Part shown: positions 1 through 7,724 of the stretch, in pieces
Layout of the letters: each line of letters starts with the position of its first letter
Position numbering within the stretch: the stretch's first letter is position 1
Origin: Sphingomonas faeni
GTDB lineage: Bacteria > Pseudomonadota > Alphaproteobacteria > Sphingomonadales > Sphingomonadaceae
Direction: 5' to 3'
DNA: 46,553 nt
Assembly: GCF_024273235.1 (NCBI RefSeq)
Contig: NZ_JANBVH010000036.1
Span: 1 to 46,553 of the forward strand
Translations under genes and position numbers: made by a program
The notes under the pieces: generated by a model
Told to the model about the DNA's origin: nothing
Seen by the model: the letters and a program-made list of their open reading frames with translations, nothing else
Databases searched by the model: none

Positions 1-449
1 GCAGCGAGGACGGCCAGCCACTCGATCCGGCCTTGTTCCTGCTGTCGGGCAGCAACCTGTCTAATGCGCCGAAGCACACCGTGACCGCGTCGACCGCATG
101 GACGCCGGATATCGGCTCGTCGGGCATGACCGCGCTGTTCTACGTCGATGGCCGCATGACCAGCGACTATAACACCGGCTCCGACCTGTTCCCCGAAAAG
201 GCGCAGGACGGCTTCTTCCTGATGAACGCCCGCGTCGGTCTCCGCGGGCCGGAGCAGAAGTGGGCGCTGGAAGTCTGGGCGCAGAACCTGCTCGACACGA
301 ACTACCAGCAGGTCGCGTTCAACGCGCCGTTCCAGGGGGCGGGCAGCCAGGCCCAGACCCAGGCGTTCGGCACGACGGCCAACCAGATCTTCACCTCGTA
401 TCTGGCCGAACCACGCACCTACGGCCTGACGCTCCGCACCCGCTTCTGA
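1..449 (+). CDS. TonB-dependent receptor, C-terminal fragment
   Basis: The reading frame is already open at the window edge, so only the last ~148 residues are present. They look like outer-membrane beta-barrel strands: alternating aromatic and polar residues, an ALEVWAQNLLDTNY segment typical of the last barrel strands of TonB-dependent receptors, and a terminal strand TYGLTLRTRF ending in Phe, the usual signal for barrel assembly by BamA. Receptors of this family import siderophores, carbohydrates or other large nutrients with energy from TonB-ExbBD. The substrate cannot be told because the plug domain and most of the barrel are outside the window. A strong terminator follows directly, so the gene is not co-transcribed with the glycine operon downstream. 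Confidence 0.85.
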   Translation, partial: SEDGQPLDPALFLLSGSNLSNAPKHTVTASTAWTPDIGSSGMTALFYVDGRMTSDYNTGSDLFPEKAQDGFFLMNARVGLRGPEQKWALEVWAQNLLDTNYQQVAFNAPFQGAGSQAQTQAFGTTANQIFTSYLAEPRTYGLTLRTRF

Positions 450-471
450 TCTTTCGGGACGTGTGAGGGAA

Positions 472-510
472 GGCCGGTCCGCACTTCGGTGCGGGCCGGC
501 CCTTTGCTGA
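472..510 (+). terminator. Rho-independent terminator after the TonB receptor
   Basis: A 13-bp GC-rich stem (472-484 with 489-501, one G-T wobble) closes on a TTCG tetraloop and is followed by a T-rich tail (CCTTTGCTGATTTCTTT). This is the best classical terminator in the window. It separates the receptor from the riboswitch leader. Confidence 0.8.
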
Positions 511-600
511 TTTCTTTCCTGCGCCAGCAACGCTCGATTGACTATGATTGTGCGCCGCGTCACAACTCGCGGCGTCGATGTCGGGCAACCGGCATGGCAC

Positions 601-817
601 CGCGCGGGAGAGCGTTTCCGGTCCTTTCAGGGCTGGCCCTTGACTGGGCACGGAACCGCCGAAGGAGCAACCACCCCGGAATCTCTCAGGCACCAGAGAC
701 CGCGCGAGGCTGATCGACACTCTGGAAAGCGTCCTGGCGTTCGCGCCGAGGGCCACCGAAGGGGTAAGCGCTGGACAAGTCCGGCGCGAAAGCTCTCAGG
801 TCCCGTGACAGAGGGGG
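601..817 (+). promoter_or_regulatory. Tandem glycine riboswitch upstream of gcvT
   Basis: Two consecutive glycine aptamers are visible. The first spans about 601-706: its outer stem pairs CGCGCGG (601-607) with CCGCGCG (700-706), and it contains the conserved GGGAGAGCG, CGCCGAAGGAGCAA and TCTCAGGCACC blocks. The second spans about 717-815 with GGAAAGCG, CACCGAAGGGGTAAGC and GCTCTCAGGTCCC. The two-aptamer arrangement before gcv genes is the known glycine-responsive RNA; in other bacteria bound glycine raises expression. A short hairpin GCACC-ACCG-GGTGC at 829-842 and the gcvT ribosome site GGAGACG at 859-865 lie in the 50 bases after the aptamers and are the likely expression platform. A TATGAT hexamer at 543-548 could be the promoter -10, but no good -35 is seen. 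Confidence 0.93.
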
Positions 818-868
818 TTCGGATCGCAGCACCACCGGGTGCCGCGCGCCCCTTCGACGGAGACGAGC

Positions 869-2101
869 ATGAGCGATTACGCCAGCATCATCGATCAGGC
901 CGACGATTACGTCGAGCCGGAGATCCTGCCCTTGCCGCTCGACGCATGGCATCGGGCGCACGGCGCGCGGATGGTCGAGTTCGCCGGCTACGAGATGCCG
1001 ATCCAGTATGAAGGCATCATGGGAGAGCACGCCTGGACGCGCGACTCGGCCGGCCTGTTCGACGTCAGCCACATGGGCCAGCTTGTCTTCTCCGGCGAAG
1101 GCGTCGCGCACGCGCTCGAAACCGTCCTGCCGGGCGACATCGCGGGCTTGGGCGAAGGCAAGATGCGCTATTCGCTGCTGCTCGCGCAGGACGGCGGCAT
1201 CCTCGACGACCTGATGGCCACGCGCCTCCCCGACGACCAGCCGTCGCCGTTCTCGGCGCAGGACGTCGAGCCAGAAGCGTACGACCCGCTCCACCCGTCG
1301 CCTACTGCGAGCGGCAGCTTCTACGTCGTCGTCAACGGCGCGACCAAGTATGACGACGTCAGCTATCTGATCGAGCACCTGCCGGACGACGTCACGATCA
1401 ACATCCTCGAAGACCAGGCGCTTCTCGCAGTGCAGGGCCCCAAGGCGGTCGAAGCGGTCGCGCGGATCGTCCCCGGTATCGACGGCCTCGTGTTCATGAC
1501 TGCCGGTGCGTTCCATTGGAACGACGTGCCGCTCTGGATCAGCCGCTCGGGTTACACCGGCGAGGACGGCGTCGAGATTTCGCTCCCTGCCGAACACGCC
1601 GTCGCGTTCGCCGACGCGCTGCTCGCGCTCCCCGAGATCAAGCCGATCGGCCTCGGCGCACGTGACTCGTTGCGCCTCGAAGCGGGCCTGCCGCTCTACG
1701 GCCACGACCTCGATCCCGAGATCACGCCGGTTATGGCAGACCTCGGCTTCGCGCTGTCGAAGCGTCGCCGCGAAGCCGCCGATTTTCCCGGCGCCGAGCG
1801 CATCCTCACCGAGCGCGAGCACGGCCCCGCCACCAAGCGCGTCGGCCTGATCGTCGAGGGCCGCCAGCCCGCCCGCGAAGGTGCCGAAGTGATCGACGAT
1901 ACCGGCGCGACGATCGGCCGGCTCACCAGCGGCGGCTTCGCACCGACGCTCGGGAAGCCGATCGCGATGGCCTATGTGCCGCTCGCGCTCGCCGCGCCCG
2001 GCACCCGCATCGAAATCGCGCAACGCGGCAAGGTCCACACCGCCACCGTCACCGCGATGCCCTTCATTCCCCACCGCTACGTCCGCGCAGGAGCCAAGTG
2101 A
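869..2101 (+). CDS. gcvT: Glycine cleavage system T protein (aminomethyltransferase)
   Basis: The T protein takes the aminomethyl group from lipoyl-GcvH to tetrahydrofolate, releasing ammonia and giving 5,10-methylene-THF in the cytoplasm. Family marks are the N-terminal LPLDAWHRAHGARMVEFAGYEMPIQY type block, DVSHMGQ, ISRSGYTGEDG, GLGARDSLRLEAGLPLYG and the C-terminal TSGGFAPTLGKPIAMAYV barrel segment. I start at ATG 869, preceded by GGAGACGAG; a GTG start at 839 would lack such a site. At 410 residues it is somewhat longer than usual: there is a short acidic N-terminal extension, and a ~25-residue Pro/Asp-rich insert after LMATRLP (about residues 123-150). First gene of the riboswitch operon; 1 bp separates its stop from gcvH. 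Confidence 0.95.
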   Translation: MSDYASIIDQADDYVEPEILPLPLDAWHRAHGARMVEFAGYEMPIQYEGIMGEHAWTRDSAGLFDVSHMGQLVFSGEGVAHALETVLPGDIAGLGEGKMRYSLLLAQDGGILDDLMATRLPDDQPSPFSAQDVEPEAYDPLHPSPTASGSFYVVVNGATKYDDVSYLIEHLPDDVTINILEDQALLAVQGPKAVEAVARIVPGIDGLVFMTAGAFHWNDVPLWISRSGYTGEDGVEISLPAEHAVAFADALLALPEIKPIGLGARDSLRLEAGLPLYGHDLDPEITPVMADLGFALSKRRREAADFPGAERILTEREHGPATKRVGLIVEGRQPAREGAEVIDDTGATIGRLTSGGFAPTLGKPIAMAYVPLALAAPGTRIEIAQRGKVHTATVTAMPFIPHRYVRAGAK

Positions 2102-2102
2102 T

Positions 2103-2474
2103 ATGAGCCGTTTCTTCACCCAAGATCATGAATGGGTCGATGTCGACGGCGACGTCGGCACGGTCGGCATTTCGGAATACGCGCAGAGCCAGCTCGGCGA
2201 CGTGGTGTTCGTCGACGTCCCCGAAGCCGGCAAGACGCTGAGCAAGGGCGACGAAGCCGCGGTCGTCGAGTCGGTCAAGGCCGCGTCCGACGTCTACTCC
2301 CCCGTCTCGGGCACCGTGATCGAGGGCAACGCGGCTTTGACCGAGGATTCCAGCCTGGTGAACTCGGACGCCGAAGCCGCCGGCTGGTTCTTCAAGCTGA
2401 CGCTCAGCGACCCGAGCGAACTCGACAGCCTGATGGACGAAGCCGCCTACGCGACCTTCGTCGAAGGGCTGTGA
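2103..2474 (+). CDS. gcvH: Glycine cleavage system H protein (lipoyl carrier)
   Basis: This 123-residue acidic protein is the mobile lipoyl carrier of the glycine cleavage complex, moving the aminomethyl intermediate from P to T protein and electrons to L protein. The lipoylation motif ESVKAASDVYSPVSG is present, with the modified lysine at residue 59. The N-terminal HEWVDVDGDVGTVGISEYAQ and C-terminal FFKLTLSDPSELDSLMDEAAY blocks are canonical and the length is normal. ATG 2103 follows the gcvT stop by one base, so translational coupling is likely. A 108-bp palindromic repeat then separates gcvH from gcvPA. Confidence 0.97.
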   Translation: MSRFFTQDHEWVDVDGDVGTVGISEYAQSQLGDVVFVDVPEAGKTLSKGDEAAVVESVKAASDVYSPVSGTVIEGNAALTEDSSLVNSDAEAAGWFFKLTLSDPSELDSLMDEAAYATFVEGL

Positions 2475-2490
2475 GCTAACGAAATTAACT

Positions 2491-2598
2491 GCACCCCTCC
2501 CTGGAAGGGAGGGGCCGGGGGTGGGTCGGCCGGTTGGCTGACGACACGAACCCCAAGCAGCCTACCCACCCCCAACCCCTCCCTTCCAGGGAGGGGAG
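2491..2598. repeat. Dispersed palindromic repeat, family E copy 1 (inside gcv operon)
   Basis: The left arm (CACCCCTCCCTGGAAGGGAG, then GGGCCGGGGGTGGGTCGG) is mirrored by the right arm, which ends CCCTTCCAGGGAGGGG. The element lies between gcvH and gcvPA, so it is transcribed as part of the operon and should fold into a long hairpin. The purine-rich right end (GGGAGGGGAGAGG, 2590-2602) is also the only Shine-Dalgarno-like sequence ahead of gcvPA. A second copy lies at 9462-9573. Confidence 0.85.
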
Positions 2599-2610
2599 AG
2601 GTCCAGCATC

Positions 2611-3969
2611 ATGCGCTACCTTCCCATGACCCAGCCCGACCGCGAGGCGATGCTCGCCGTCATCGGCGCCGCGACCATCGACGACCTCTTCGTCGACGTC
2701 CCCGAAGCCGCCCGCCTCGACGGCCCGGTCCGCGAACTCCCGATGCACGCCTCCGAAATGGCGGTCGAACGCCACATGTCGGCGCTCGCCAAGAAAAACC
2801 TGACCGCCGGCGAAGCGCCGTTCTTCCTCGGCTGCGGCGCGTACAAGCATCACGTCCCCGCGTCGGTCGATCACCTGATCCAGCGCGGCGAGTTCCTCAC
2901 CGCCTACACGCCGTACCAGCCGGAAATAGCGCAGGGCACGCTGCAGATGCTGTTCGAGTTCCAGACCCAGGTCGCGCGGCTGCTCGGTACCGATGTCGCC
3001 AACGCCTCGATGTACGACGGCTCGACCGCGTGCTGGGAAGCGATCGTGATGGCCAGGCGGATCACCAAGCGGGGCAAGGCGATCCTGTCGTCGGGCCTCC
3101 ACCCGCATTACGTCTCGGTCGCGAACACGATGGCCAAGTTCACCGGCGACGTGCTCGACACGACCGCGCCCGAACTGGTCGCCGACATGGACCTCGACCA
3201 GCTGATCGCGAAGATCGACGACGATACGTCGTGCGTGGTCGTCCAATACCCCGATATCCTCGGTCGCATCGCCGATCTACGTCCCCTCGCAGACGCGTGC
3301 CATGCGAAGAAGGCGCTGCTGATCGCCGTCGTCACCGAGCCGGTCGCGCTCGGCGCAATCACCTCGCCCGGCGAGATGGACGCAGACATCGTCGTCGGCG
3401 AAGGCCAGTCGCTCGGCGTCGGCCTCCAGTTCGGCGGACCGTATGTGGGCCTGTTCGGCTGCAAGGACAAATACGTCCGCCAGATGCCCGGCCGCCTCTG
3501 CGGCGAGACCGTCGACGCGGACGGCCGCCGCGGTTTCGTCCTCACGCTGTCGACCCGCGAGCAGCATATTCGCCGCGAGAAGGCGACGTCGAACATTTGC
3601 ACCAACTCCGGCCTCTGCGCGCTGGCGTTCTCGATCCACATGACGTTGCTGGGTGAAGCTGGTCTGCGCCAACTGGCGGAAGTGAATCACGCCGGCGCGG
3701 TCTCGGCGGCCCAACGCCTCTCGCAGATCCCCGGCGTAGAGCTGGTCAACGACAGCTTTTTCAACGAGTTCACGTTGAAGCTCCCGACCGAAGCCCGCCC
3801 CGTCGTCCGCACGCTCGCCGACCGCGGTATCCTTGCCGGCGTGTCGCTCGGCCGTCTTTACCCCGGGGAGGATGCCCTCGCGAACGGCCTCGTCGTCGCG
3901 GTGACGGAAACGACCACCGCGGAGGATGTCGAAACGCTTGCGTCCGCACTCCAGGAGATACTGGCATGA
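2611..3969 (+). CDS. gcvPA: Glycine dehydrogenase (decarboxylating) subunit 1
   Basis: Subunit 1 of the two-subunit, PLP-dependent P protein, which decarboxylates glycine and loads the aminomethyl group on GcvH. The 452-residue length is normal for the split form. Recognisable blocks are MRYLPMTQPDREAML, FLGCGAYKHHVPASVDHL, RGEFLTAYTPYQPEIAQGTL, NASMYDGSTACWEA and CTNSGLCALAFSIHM type sequence (here ICTNSGLCALAFSIH). The catalytic PLP lysine is in the partner subunit, as expected. ATG 2611 lies about 10 bases after a GA-rich stretch formed by the end of the family E repeat. The stop overlaps the gcvPB start (ATGA). Confidence 0.96.
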   Translation: MRYLPMTQPDREAMLAVIGAATIDDLFVDVPEAARLDGPVRELPMHASEMAVERHMSALAKKNLTAGEAPFFLGCGAYKHHVPASVDHLIQRGEFLTAYTPYQPEIAQGTLQMLFEFQTQVARLLGTDVANASMYDGSTACWEAIVMARRITKRGKAILSSGLHPHYVSVANTMAKFTGDVLDTTAPELVADMDLDQLIAKIDDDTSCVVVQYPDILGRIADLRPLADACHAKKALLIAVVTEPVALGAITSPGEMDADIVVGEGQSLGVGLQFGGPYVGLFGCKDKYVRQMPGRLCGETVDADGRRGFVLTLSTREQHIRREKATSNICTNSGLCALAFSIHMTLLGEAGLRQLAEVNHAGAVSAAQRLSQIPGVELVNDSFFNEFTLKLPTEARPVVRTLADRGILAGVSLGRLYPGEDALANGLVVAVTETTTAEDVETLASALQEILA

Positions 3970-5645
3970 GCATCAACCAGAGCGGCTGGCGCCCGACCGC
4001 GCCTGAGGCGAATACGGGCGGCGTGCCCGCATCGGTAACCGGCAACAAGGCCCTGATGCTGGAAGAAGCCCTGATCTTCGAGATCGGCGACACCCACACC
4101 ACCGGCGTAGATTTCGAATTCCTCCCCGGCACGGGGAGGGGGACCATCCGCAGGATGGTGGAGGGGGCTGTCCGCGAGCGAGCCGTGCTTGGCAAGCCCC
4201 CCTCCACCAGCTGCGCTGGTCCCCCTCCCCGTGCCGGGGAGGATCGGTTAGCCGGCTTGTCGCGCACCGCGCCGATCGGCCTCCCCGGTCTCTCCGAGCC
4301 CGAAACCGTCCGCCACTACACCCGCCTCTCGCGCCAGAACTACGGCATCGACCTGGGCTTCTTCCCGCTCGGCAGTTGCACGATGAAGCACAACCCGCGC
4401 CTCAACGAGAAGATGGCGCGTCTCCCCGGCTTCTCCGACGTCCACCCGCTCCAGCCGGTCGACACCGTGCAGGGCGCATTGGAAGTCATCCACCAGCTCG
4501 CGCACTGGCTCGTCACGCTCACCGGCATGACCTCGGTCGCGATGAGCCCCAAGGCGGGCGCACACGGCGAACTCTGCGGCATCCTCGCGATCCGCGCCGC
4601 ACTCGAAGCCAAGGGCGAAGGCGCGCGAAAGATCATCCTCGTCCCCGAGAGCGCGCACGGCACCAACCCCGCCACCGCCGCGTTCGCCGGCTATAGCGTC
4701 GAGGACATTCCCGCCACCGCCGAAGGCCGCGTCGACACCGCCGCGCTGAAGGCCCGGCTCGGCCCGGACGTCGCCGGCGTGATGATCACCAACCCCAACA
4801 CCTGTGGCCTGTTCGAGCGCGACATGCGCGAGATTTCCGACGCGGTGCACGCGGCGGGCGGCTTCGTCTATTGCGACGGCGCGAACTTCAACGCGATCGT
4901 CGGTCGCGTCCGGCCGGGCGATCTCGGCATCGACGCGATGCACATCAACCTGCACAAGACCTTCTCCACCCCGCATGGCGGCGGCGGCCCTGGTTCGGGT
5001 CCGGTCGTGTTCTCGGAGGCTTTGACCCCGTACGCACCGCTCCCGTTCGTCGAGAACCGGGACGGCCAGTTCGTCCTCGTCGAGGAGGAAACCGCAGGCG
5101 AACACCACGCCGGCAGCTTCGGCCGCATGGTCGCGTTCCACGGCCAGATGGGCATGTTCACGCGCGCGCTCACCTACATCCTCAGCCACGGCGCGGACGG
5201 CCTGCGCCAGGTGTCCGAGGACGCGGTGCTCAACGCGAACTACATCCTGCGCAGCCTCGACGACACGCTCGACGCACCGTTCGGCCCCTCGGGTCCGTGC
5301 ATGCACGAGGCGTTGTTCTCGGATTCGGGGCTCGCCGCGGGGTTCTCGACGATCGACATCGCGAAGGGCCTGATCGACGAGGGCTTCCACCCGATGACGA
5401 TGTATTTCCCGCTCGTCGTGCACGGCGCGATGTTGGTCGAGCCGACCGAGACCGAATCGAAGGCCGCCCTCGACCAGTTCATCGCGGCCCTCCGCTCGGT
5501 CGCGGAACGCGCAAAAGCCGGCGACCCAAGCCTAAAGACCGCCCCCCATTTTGCCCCCCGCGCCCGCCTCGACGAGACGCTCGCGGCACGGAAGCCGGTG
5601 CTAGTCTGGAAGGACCCGGCTCCGCTGGCGCAAGCCGCGGAGTAG
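3966..5645 (+). CDS. gcvPB: Glycine dehydrogenase (decarboxylating) subunit 2, with an internal palindrome insertion
   Basis: Subunit 2 of the P protein, carrying the PLP lysine in INLHKTFSTPHGGGG (Lys331). Other family blocks are GLPGLSEPETVRHYTRLSRQ, GSCTMKHNPRLNEKMARLPG, MSPKAGAHGELCG, ESAHGTNPATAAFAGY and MITNPNTCGLFE. It overlaps gcvPA by four bases (ATGA). At 559 residues it is about 40 longer than I expect for this subunit. The excess corresponds to residues ~52-93, encoded by a complete 124-bp palindromic element (4120-4243). That segment (FLPGTGRG ... PPPRAGED) is Pro/Gly/Arg-rich and unlike the family, and falls in the N-terminal arm before the first conserved block. The frame is kept and both sides align with the family, so the protein is probably functional with a surface loop. 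Confidence 0.95.
   Translation: MSINQSGWRPTAPEANTGGVPASVTGNKALMLEEALIFEIGDTHTTGVDFEFLPGTGRGTIRRMVEGAVRERAVLGKPPSTSCAGPPPRAGEDRLAGLSRTAPIGLPGLSEPETVRHYTRLSRQNYGIDLGFFPLGSCTMKHNPRLNEKMARLPGFSDVHPLQPVDTVQGALEVIHQLAHWLVTLTGMTSVAMSPKAGAHGELCGILAIRAALEAKGEGARKIILVPESAHGTNPATAAFAGYSVEDIPATAEGRVDTAALKARLGPDVAGVMITNPNTCGLFERDMREISDAVHAAGGFVYCDGANFNAIVGRVRPGDLGIDAMHINLHKTFSTPHGGGGPGSGPVVFSEALTPYAPLPFVENRDGQFVLVEEETAGEHHAGSFGRMVAFHGQMGMFTRALTYILSHGADGLRQVSEDAVLNANYILRSLDDTLDAPFGPSGPCMHEALFSDSGLAAGFSTIDIAKGLIDEGFHPMTMYFPLVVHGAMLVEPTETESKAALDQFIAALRSVAERAKAGDPSLKTAPHFAPRARLDETLAARKPVLVWKDPAPLAQAAE
4120..4243. repeat. Palindromic repeat (family H) inserted in frame within gcvPB
   Basis: A perfect 27-bp inverted repeat: the arm at 4120-4146 (beginning TCCTCCCCGGCACGGGGAGG) is the exact reverse complement of 4217-4243. 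The interior holds further GC-rich pairs, such as GGAGGGGGCT against AGCCCCCCTCC-like sequence. The element contributes about 42 codons to gcvPB without a stop. No other copy of this exact family is in the window, but its design resembles the intergenic families, especially D. Confidence 0.9.
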
Positions 5646-5684
5646 GGGAACAGATGTGGTGTGACGCTTACACCTGAAGAAGGA

Positions 5685-5792
5685 TACCGCCCCGGCGAAG
5701 GCCGGGGTCCAATTGGGTAACGCTGCTAACGGATGGCGGCATGTCGTTATTGCCACCTTTCCAATTGGGCCCCGGCCTCCGCCGGGGTGGCA
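5685..5792. repeat. Dispersed palindromic repeat, family A copy 1
   Basis: Arms CCGCCCCGGCGAAGGCCGGG and CCCGGCCTCCGCCGGGGTGG flank a centre with CAATTGGG and TCCAATTGGGC. It fills most of the gap between gcvPB and the next gene. Further copies are at 21074-21177, 22953-23058, 25838-25944 and 28939-29044, with one arm inside ispE. Confidence 0.85.
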
Positions 5793-5870
5793 GTTCAAAT
5801 ATGCCGCCCCCCTTTACGTAGGCTGTATTGCTGCCATACTACACCACGGTCGGATAGCGTGGGGGACGCA

Positions 5871-6383
5871 ATGCAGGCGCAAGACGCACAAGGCTGGATC
5901 AGCTACGCGGTCACGGCCGTCATCATCGGCATCGTCTTCGCGGTCCGCTGGCGTCGCATGAGCGTGGTGAAGCCGCTGAAACTCGAACGCCTCTGGATAT
6001 TCCCCGCCCTCTACGCCGCAGCCGCGCTCTACATGTTCGTGATGTACCCGCCACACGGCCTCGCCTGGCTGTTCTGCGCGTTCGCCCTCGTGATGGGCGC
6101 CGCGCTCGGCTGGCAGCGCGGCAAGATGATGCGGATCACGATTCACCCCGACACCCACGCGCTCAACACGACGTCGTCGCCCGCCGCGGTCCTGTTCCTG
6201 GTCGCGATCGTCGCCGTCCGCACCGGCGCGCGCGCCGTCGTCGGAGACGGCCACGCGCTGCACCTCGATGCCGTCGCGATCACCGACATGCTGGTTGCCT
6301 TGGCGCTCGGCTTGTTCACCACCCAGCGCATCGAGATGTACCTGCGCGCGAAGCGGATGCTGGAGACGGCACGGCTCAGGTAG
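5871..6383 (+). CDS. Small multi-spanning membrane protein (CcdC/DUF1453-like)
   Basis: A 170-residue very hydrophobic protein with about five predicted membrane segments: WISYAVTAVIIGIVFAVRW near the N-terminus, LWIFPALYAAAALYMFVM, a segment around LFCAFALVMGAALGW, AAVLFLVAIVAV and ITDMLVALALGLF. The loop after GAALGWQRGKMMRITIHPDTH and the TQRIEMYLRAKRML tail are like CcdC/DUF1453 proteins, whose function is not established in this group. I use ATG 5871, preceded by GGGGGACGCA. It is monocistronic between two palindromic repeats. The family assignment is from memory of the pattern and is moderate. Confidence 0.75.
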   Translation: MQAQDAQGWISYAVTAVIIGIVFAVRWRRMSVVKPLKLERLWIFPALYAAAALYMFVMYPPHGLAWLFCAFALVMGAALGWQRGKMMRITIHPDTHALNTTSSPAAVLFLVAIVAVRTGARAVVGDGHALHLDAVAITDMLVALALGLFTTQRIEMYLRAKRMLETARLR

Positions 6384-6400
6384 CGCGCACGCTACGTGCT

Positions 6401-6527
6401 GATCCTCCCCCGCAAGGGGGAGGTGGCTGGCCCTTGCCAGACGGAAGGGGGAGGAAAGGGCAACCTCCGTTCCGTATCCTCCCCCTCCGTCACCTTCGGC
6501 GACACCTCCCCCTGGCGGGGGAGGATC
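6401..6527. repeat. Dispersed palindromic repeat, family D copy 1
   Basis: Left arm GATCCTCCCCCGCAAGGGGG then AGGTGGC; right arm CACCTCCCCCTGGCGGGGGA then GGATC. Inner pairs GACGGAAGGGGGAGGA and TCCTCCCCCTCCGTC are also complementary. It sits tail-to-tail between the CcdC-like gene and the minus-strand transporter, and may work as a bidirectional terminator. Other copies: 31735-31858 and 46011-46136. Confidence 0.85.
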
Positions 6528-6538
6528 GAGAGTTCGCA

Positions 6539-7435
6539 TCACGCAATCGCTTGCGCAGTCTCTTCCCGCCGCCGGACATGCTCGCGCCAGACGATATACA
6601 GCCCGCTCGCCACGATCACCGGCGCCCCGAGCCAGGTCGCCTCCGCCGGCAACGTGTCGAACACCAGCCAGCCCAGCAAGGTCGCCCACAGCAGGCTGGA
6701 ATAATCCATCGGCACCACCACCGACACCGGACCGAGCCGCAACGACGTCGTCATCGCGATCTGCGCCAGCCCACCGAAGATCCCGACGCTCGCCAGACAC
6801 ACCCAGGCCACCAGATCGTGCGCTTGCGCCGCCTGCGCATAGAACACCGACAGCGGGATCAGCGACAACGCCGAGAACCAGAACACCGTGGTCAGCGCAC
6901 TCTCGGTCTTGCCGATCTGCCGCAACAGGATCGACACGCTGGCCGTTCCGAACGCCCCCGCCAGCGCACACCCCGCGCCCCATAACGGAAAGTGATCGCC
7001 GCTCCCGGGCTGTGCGACGATCAGCACACCCGCGAACCCGGCTGCGACGGCACCCCAGCGGTGCCACCCGGTCGGCTCGCGCAACACCAGCGCCCCCAGG
7101 ATCGTCGCGAAGATCGGCACGGTGAACCCGATCGTCGTCGCCTCGGCGAGCGGCAACGCGACAATCCCGTTGAACGTGAACGCCATCGCCGACAGCCCGA
7201 CGATCGCGCGCACGACATGCGCCGGCAACCGCTTGGTGGCGATCGAAGGCAGACCTGGTCCGGCGAGGATCACGCCCGACACGAGAAGACACGCGCCGAA
7301 CTGCCGGAAGAACAGGATCTCCGCCACGCTCGCACCGTGCCGCTCGGCCAGCTTGATCGCGGTATTCATCAGCGCGAAGATCACGACGGAGAGCAACCGC
7401 ATGCCGATGGCGGGAAGGATGCGGTCGGTTGGCAT
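6539..7435 (-). CDS. EamA/DMT family transporter
   Basis: A 298-residue inner-membrane protein with about ten hydrophobic segments arranged as two EamA repeats, the fold of drug/metabolite exporters such as RhtA or YdcZ-type proteins. Typical blocks are the N-terminal LLSVVIFALMNTAIKLAERHG, FFRQFGACLLV, the mid-protein ATTIGFTVPIFATILGALVLREPTGWHRWGAV cluster (split here as ATTIGFTVPIFATIL and VLREPTGWHRWG) and the second repeat VVVPMDYSSLLWATLLGWLV. The start CAT at 7433-7435 gives MPTDRILPAIGMRLL. The substrate cannot be inferred. It stands alone between two palindromic repeats. Confidence 0.88.
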   Translation of the reverse strand: MPTDRILPAIGMRLLSVVIFALMNTAIKLAERHGASVAEILFFRQFGACLLVSGVILAGPGLPSIATKRLPAHVVRAIVGLSAMAFTFNGIVALPLAEATTIGFTVPIFATILGALVLREPTGWHRWGAVAAGFAGVLIVAQPGSGDHFPLWGAGCALAGAFGTASVSILLRQIGKTESALTTVFWFSALSLIPLSVFYAQAAQAHDLVAWVCLASVGIFGGLAQIAMTTSLRLGPVSVVVPMDYSSLLWATLLGWLVFDTLPAEATWLGAPVIVASGLYIVWREHVRRREETAQAIA

Positions 7436-7503
7436 AGGGCCTAGTAGCCAACGCGCTCCCCCGCGTCACCCTCTGCACCTCGACGGTCGTCCAGCTTAAA
7501 GGC

Positions 7504-7584
7504 CGTCATCCCAGCGAAAGCTGGGATCTGGTTGGGGAACGTTCCGTCCTGGCCGCGAAAGATCCCAGCTTTCGCTGGGATGAC
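7504..7584. repeat. Dispersed palindromic repeat, family C copy 1
   Basis: Ends GTCATCCCAGCGAAAGCTGG and CCAGCTTTCGCTGGGATGAC are perfect inverted repeats with about 40 bp between them. Other copies are at 18219-18300, 35689-35770 and 40490-40571. It lies in the divergent region before proS. Confidence 0.88.
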
Positions 7585-7724
7585 GGGCGTGGAGCGCGGC
7601 GGATCGAGGGGAGTGTATCGGTAGGCTGGGGAGCCGCTGATCGTCAAACCGGCGCGCCACCGCGAACACGACACACCCGCAACTCACACGTGACGAACCC
7701 CCGCGCACCCGCTATCCGCACCCC

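Noticed and set aside
6401..6527. The family D palindrome as a simple Rho-independent terminator
   Set aside because: No T-tract follows either arm, and the same element occurs elsewhere with the same inner arms, so it is better described as a dispersed repeat that may have a terminating effect.
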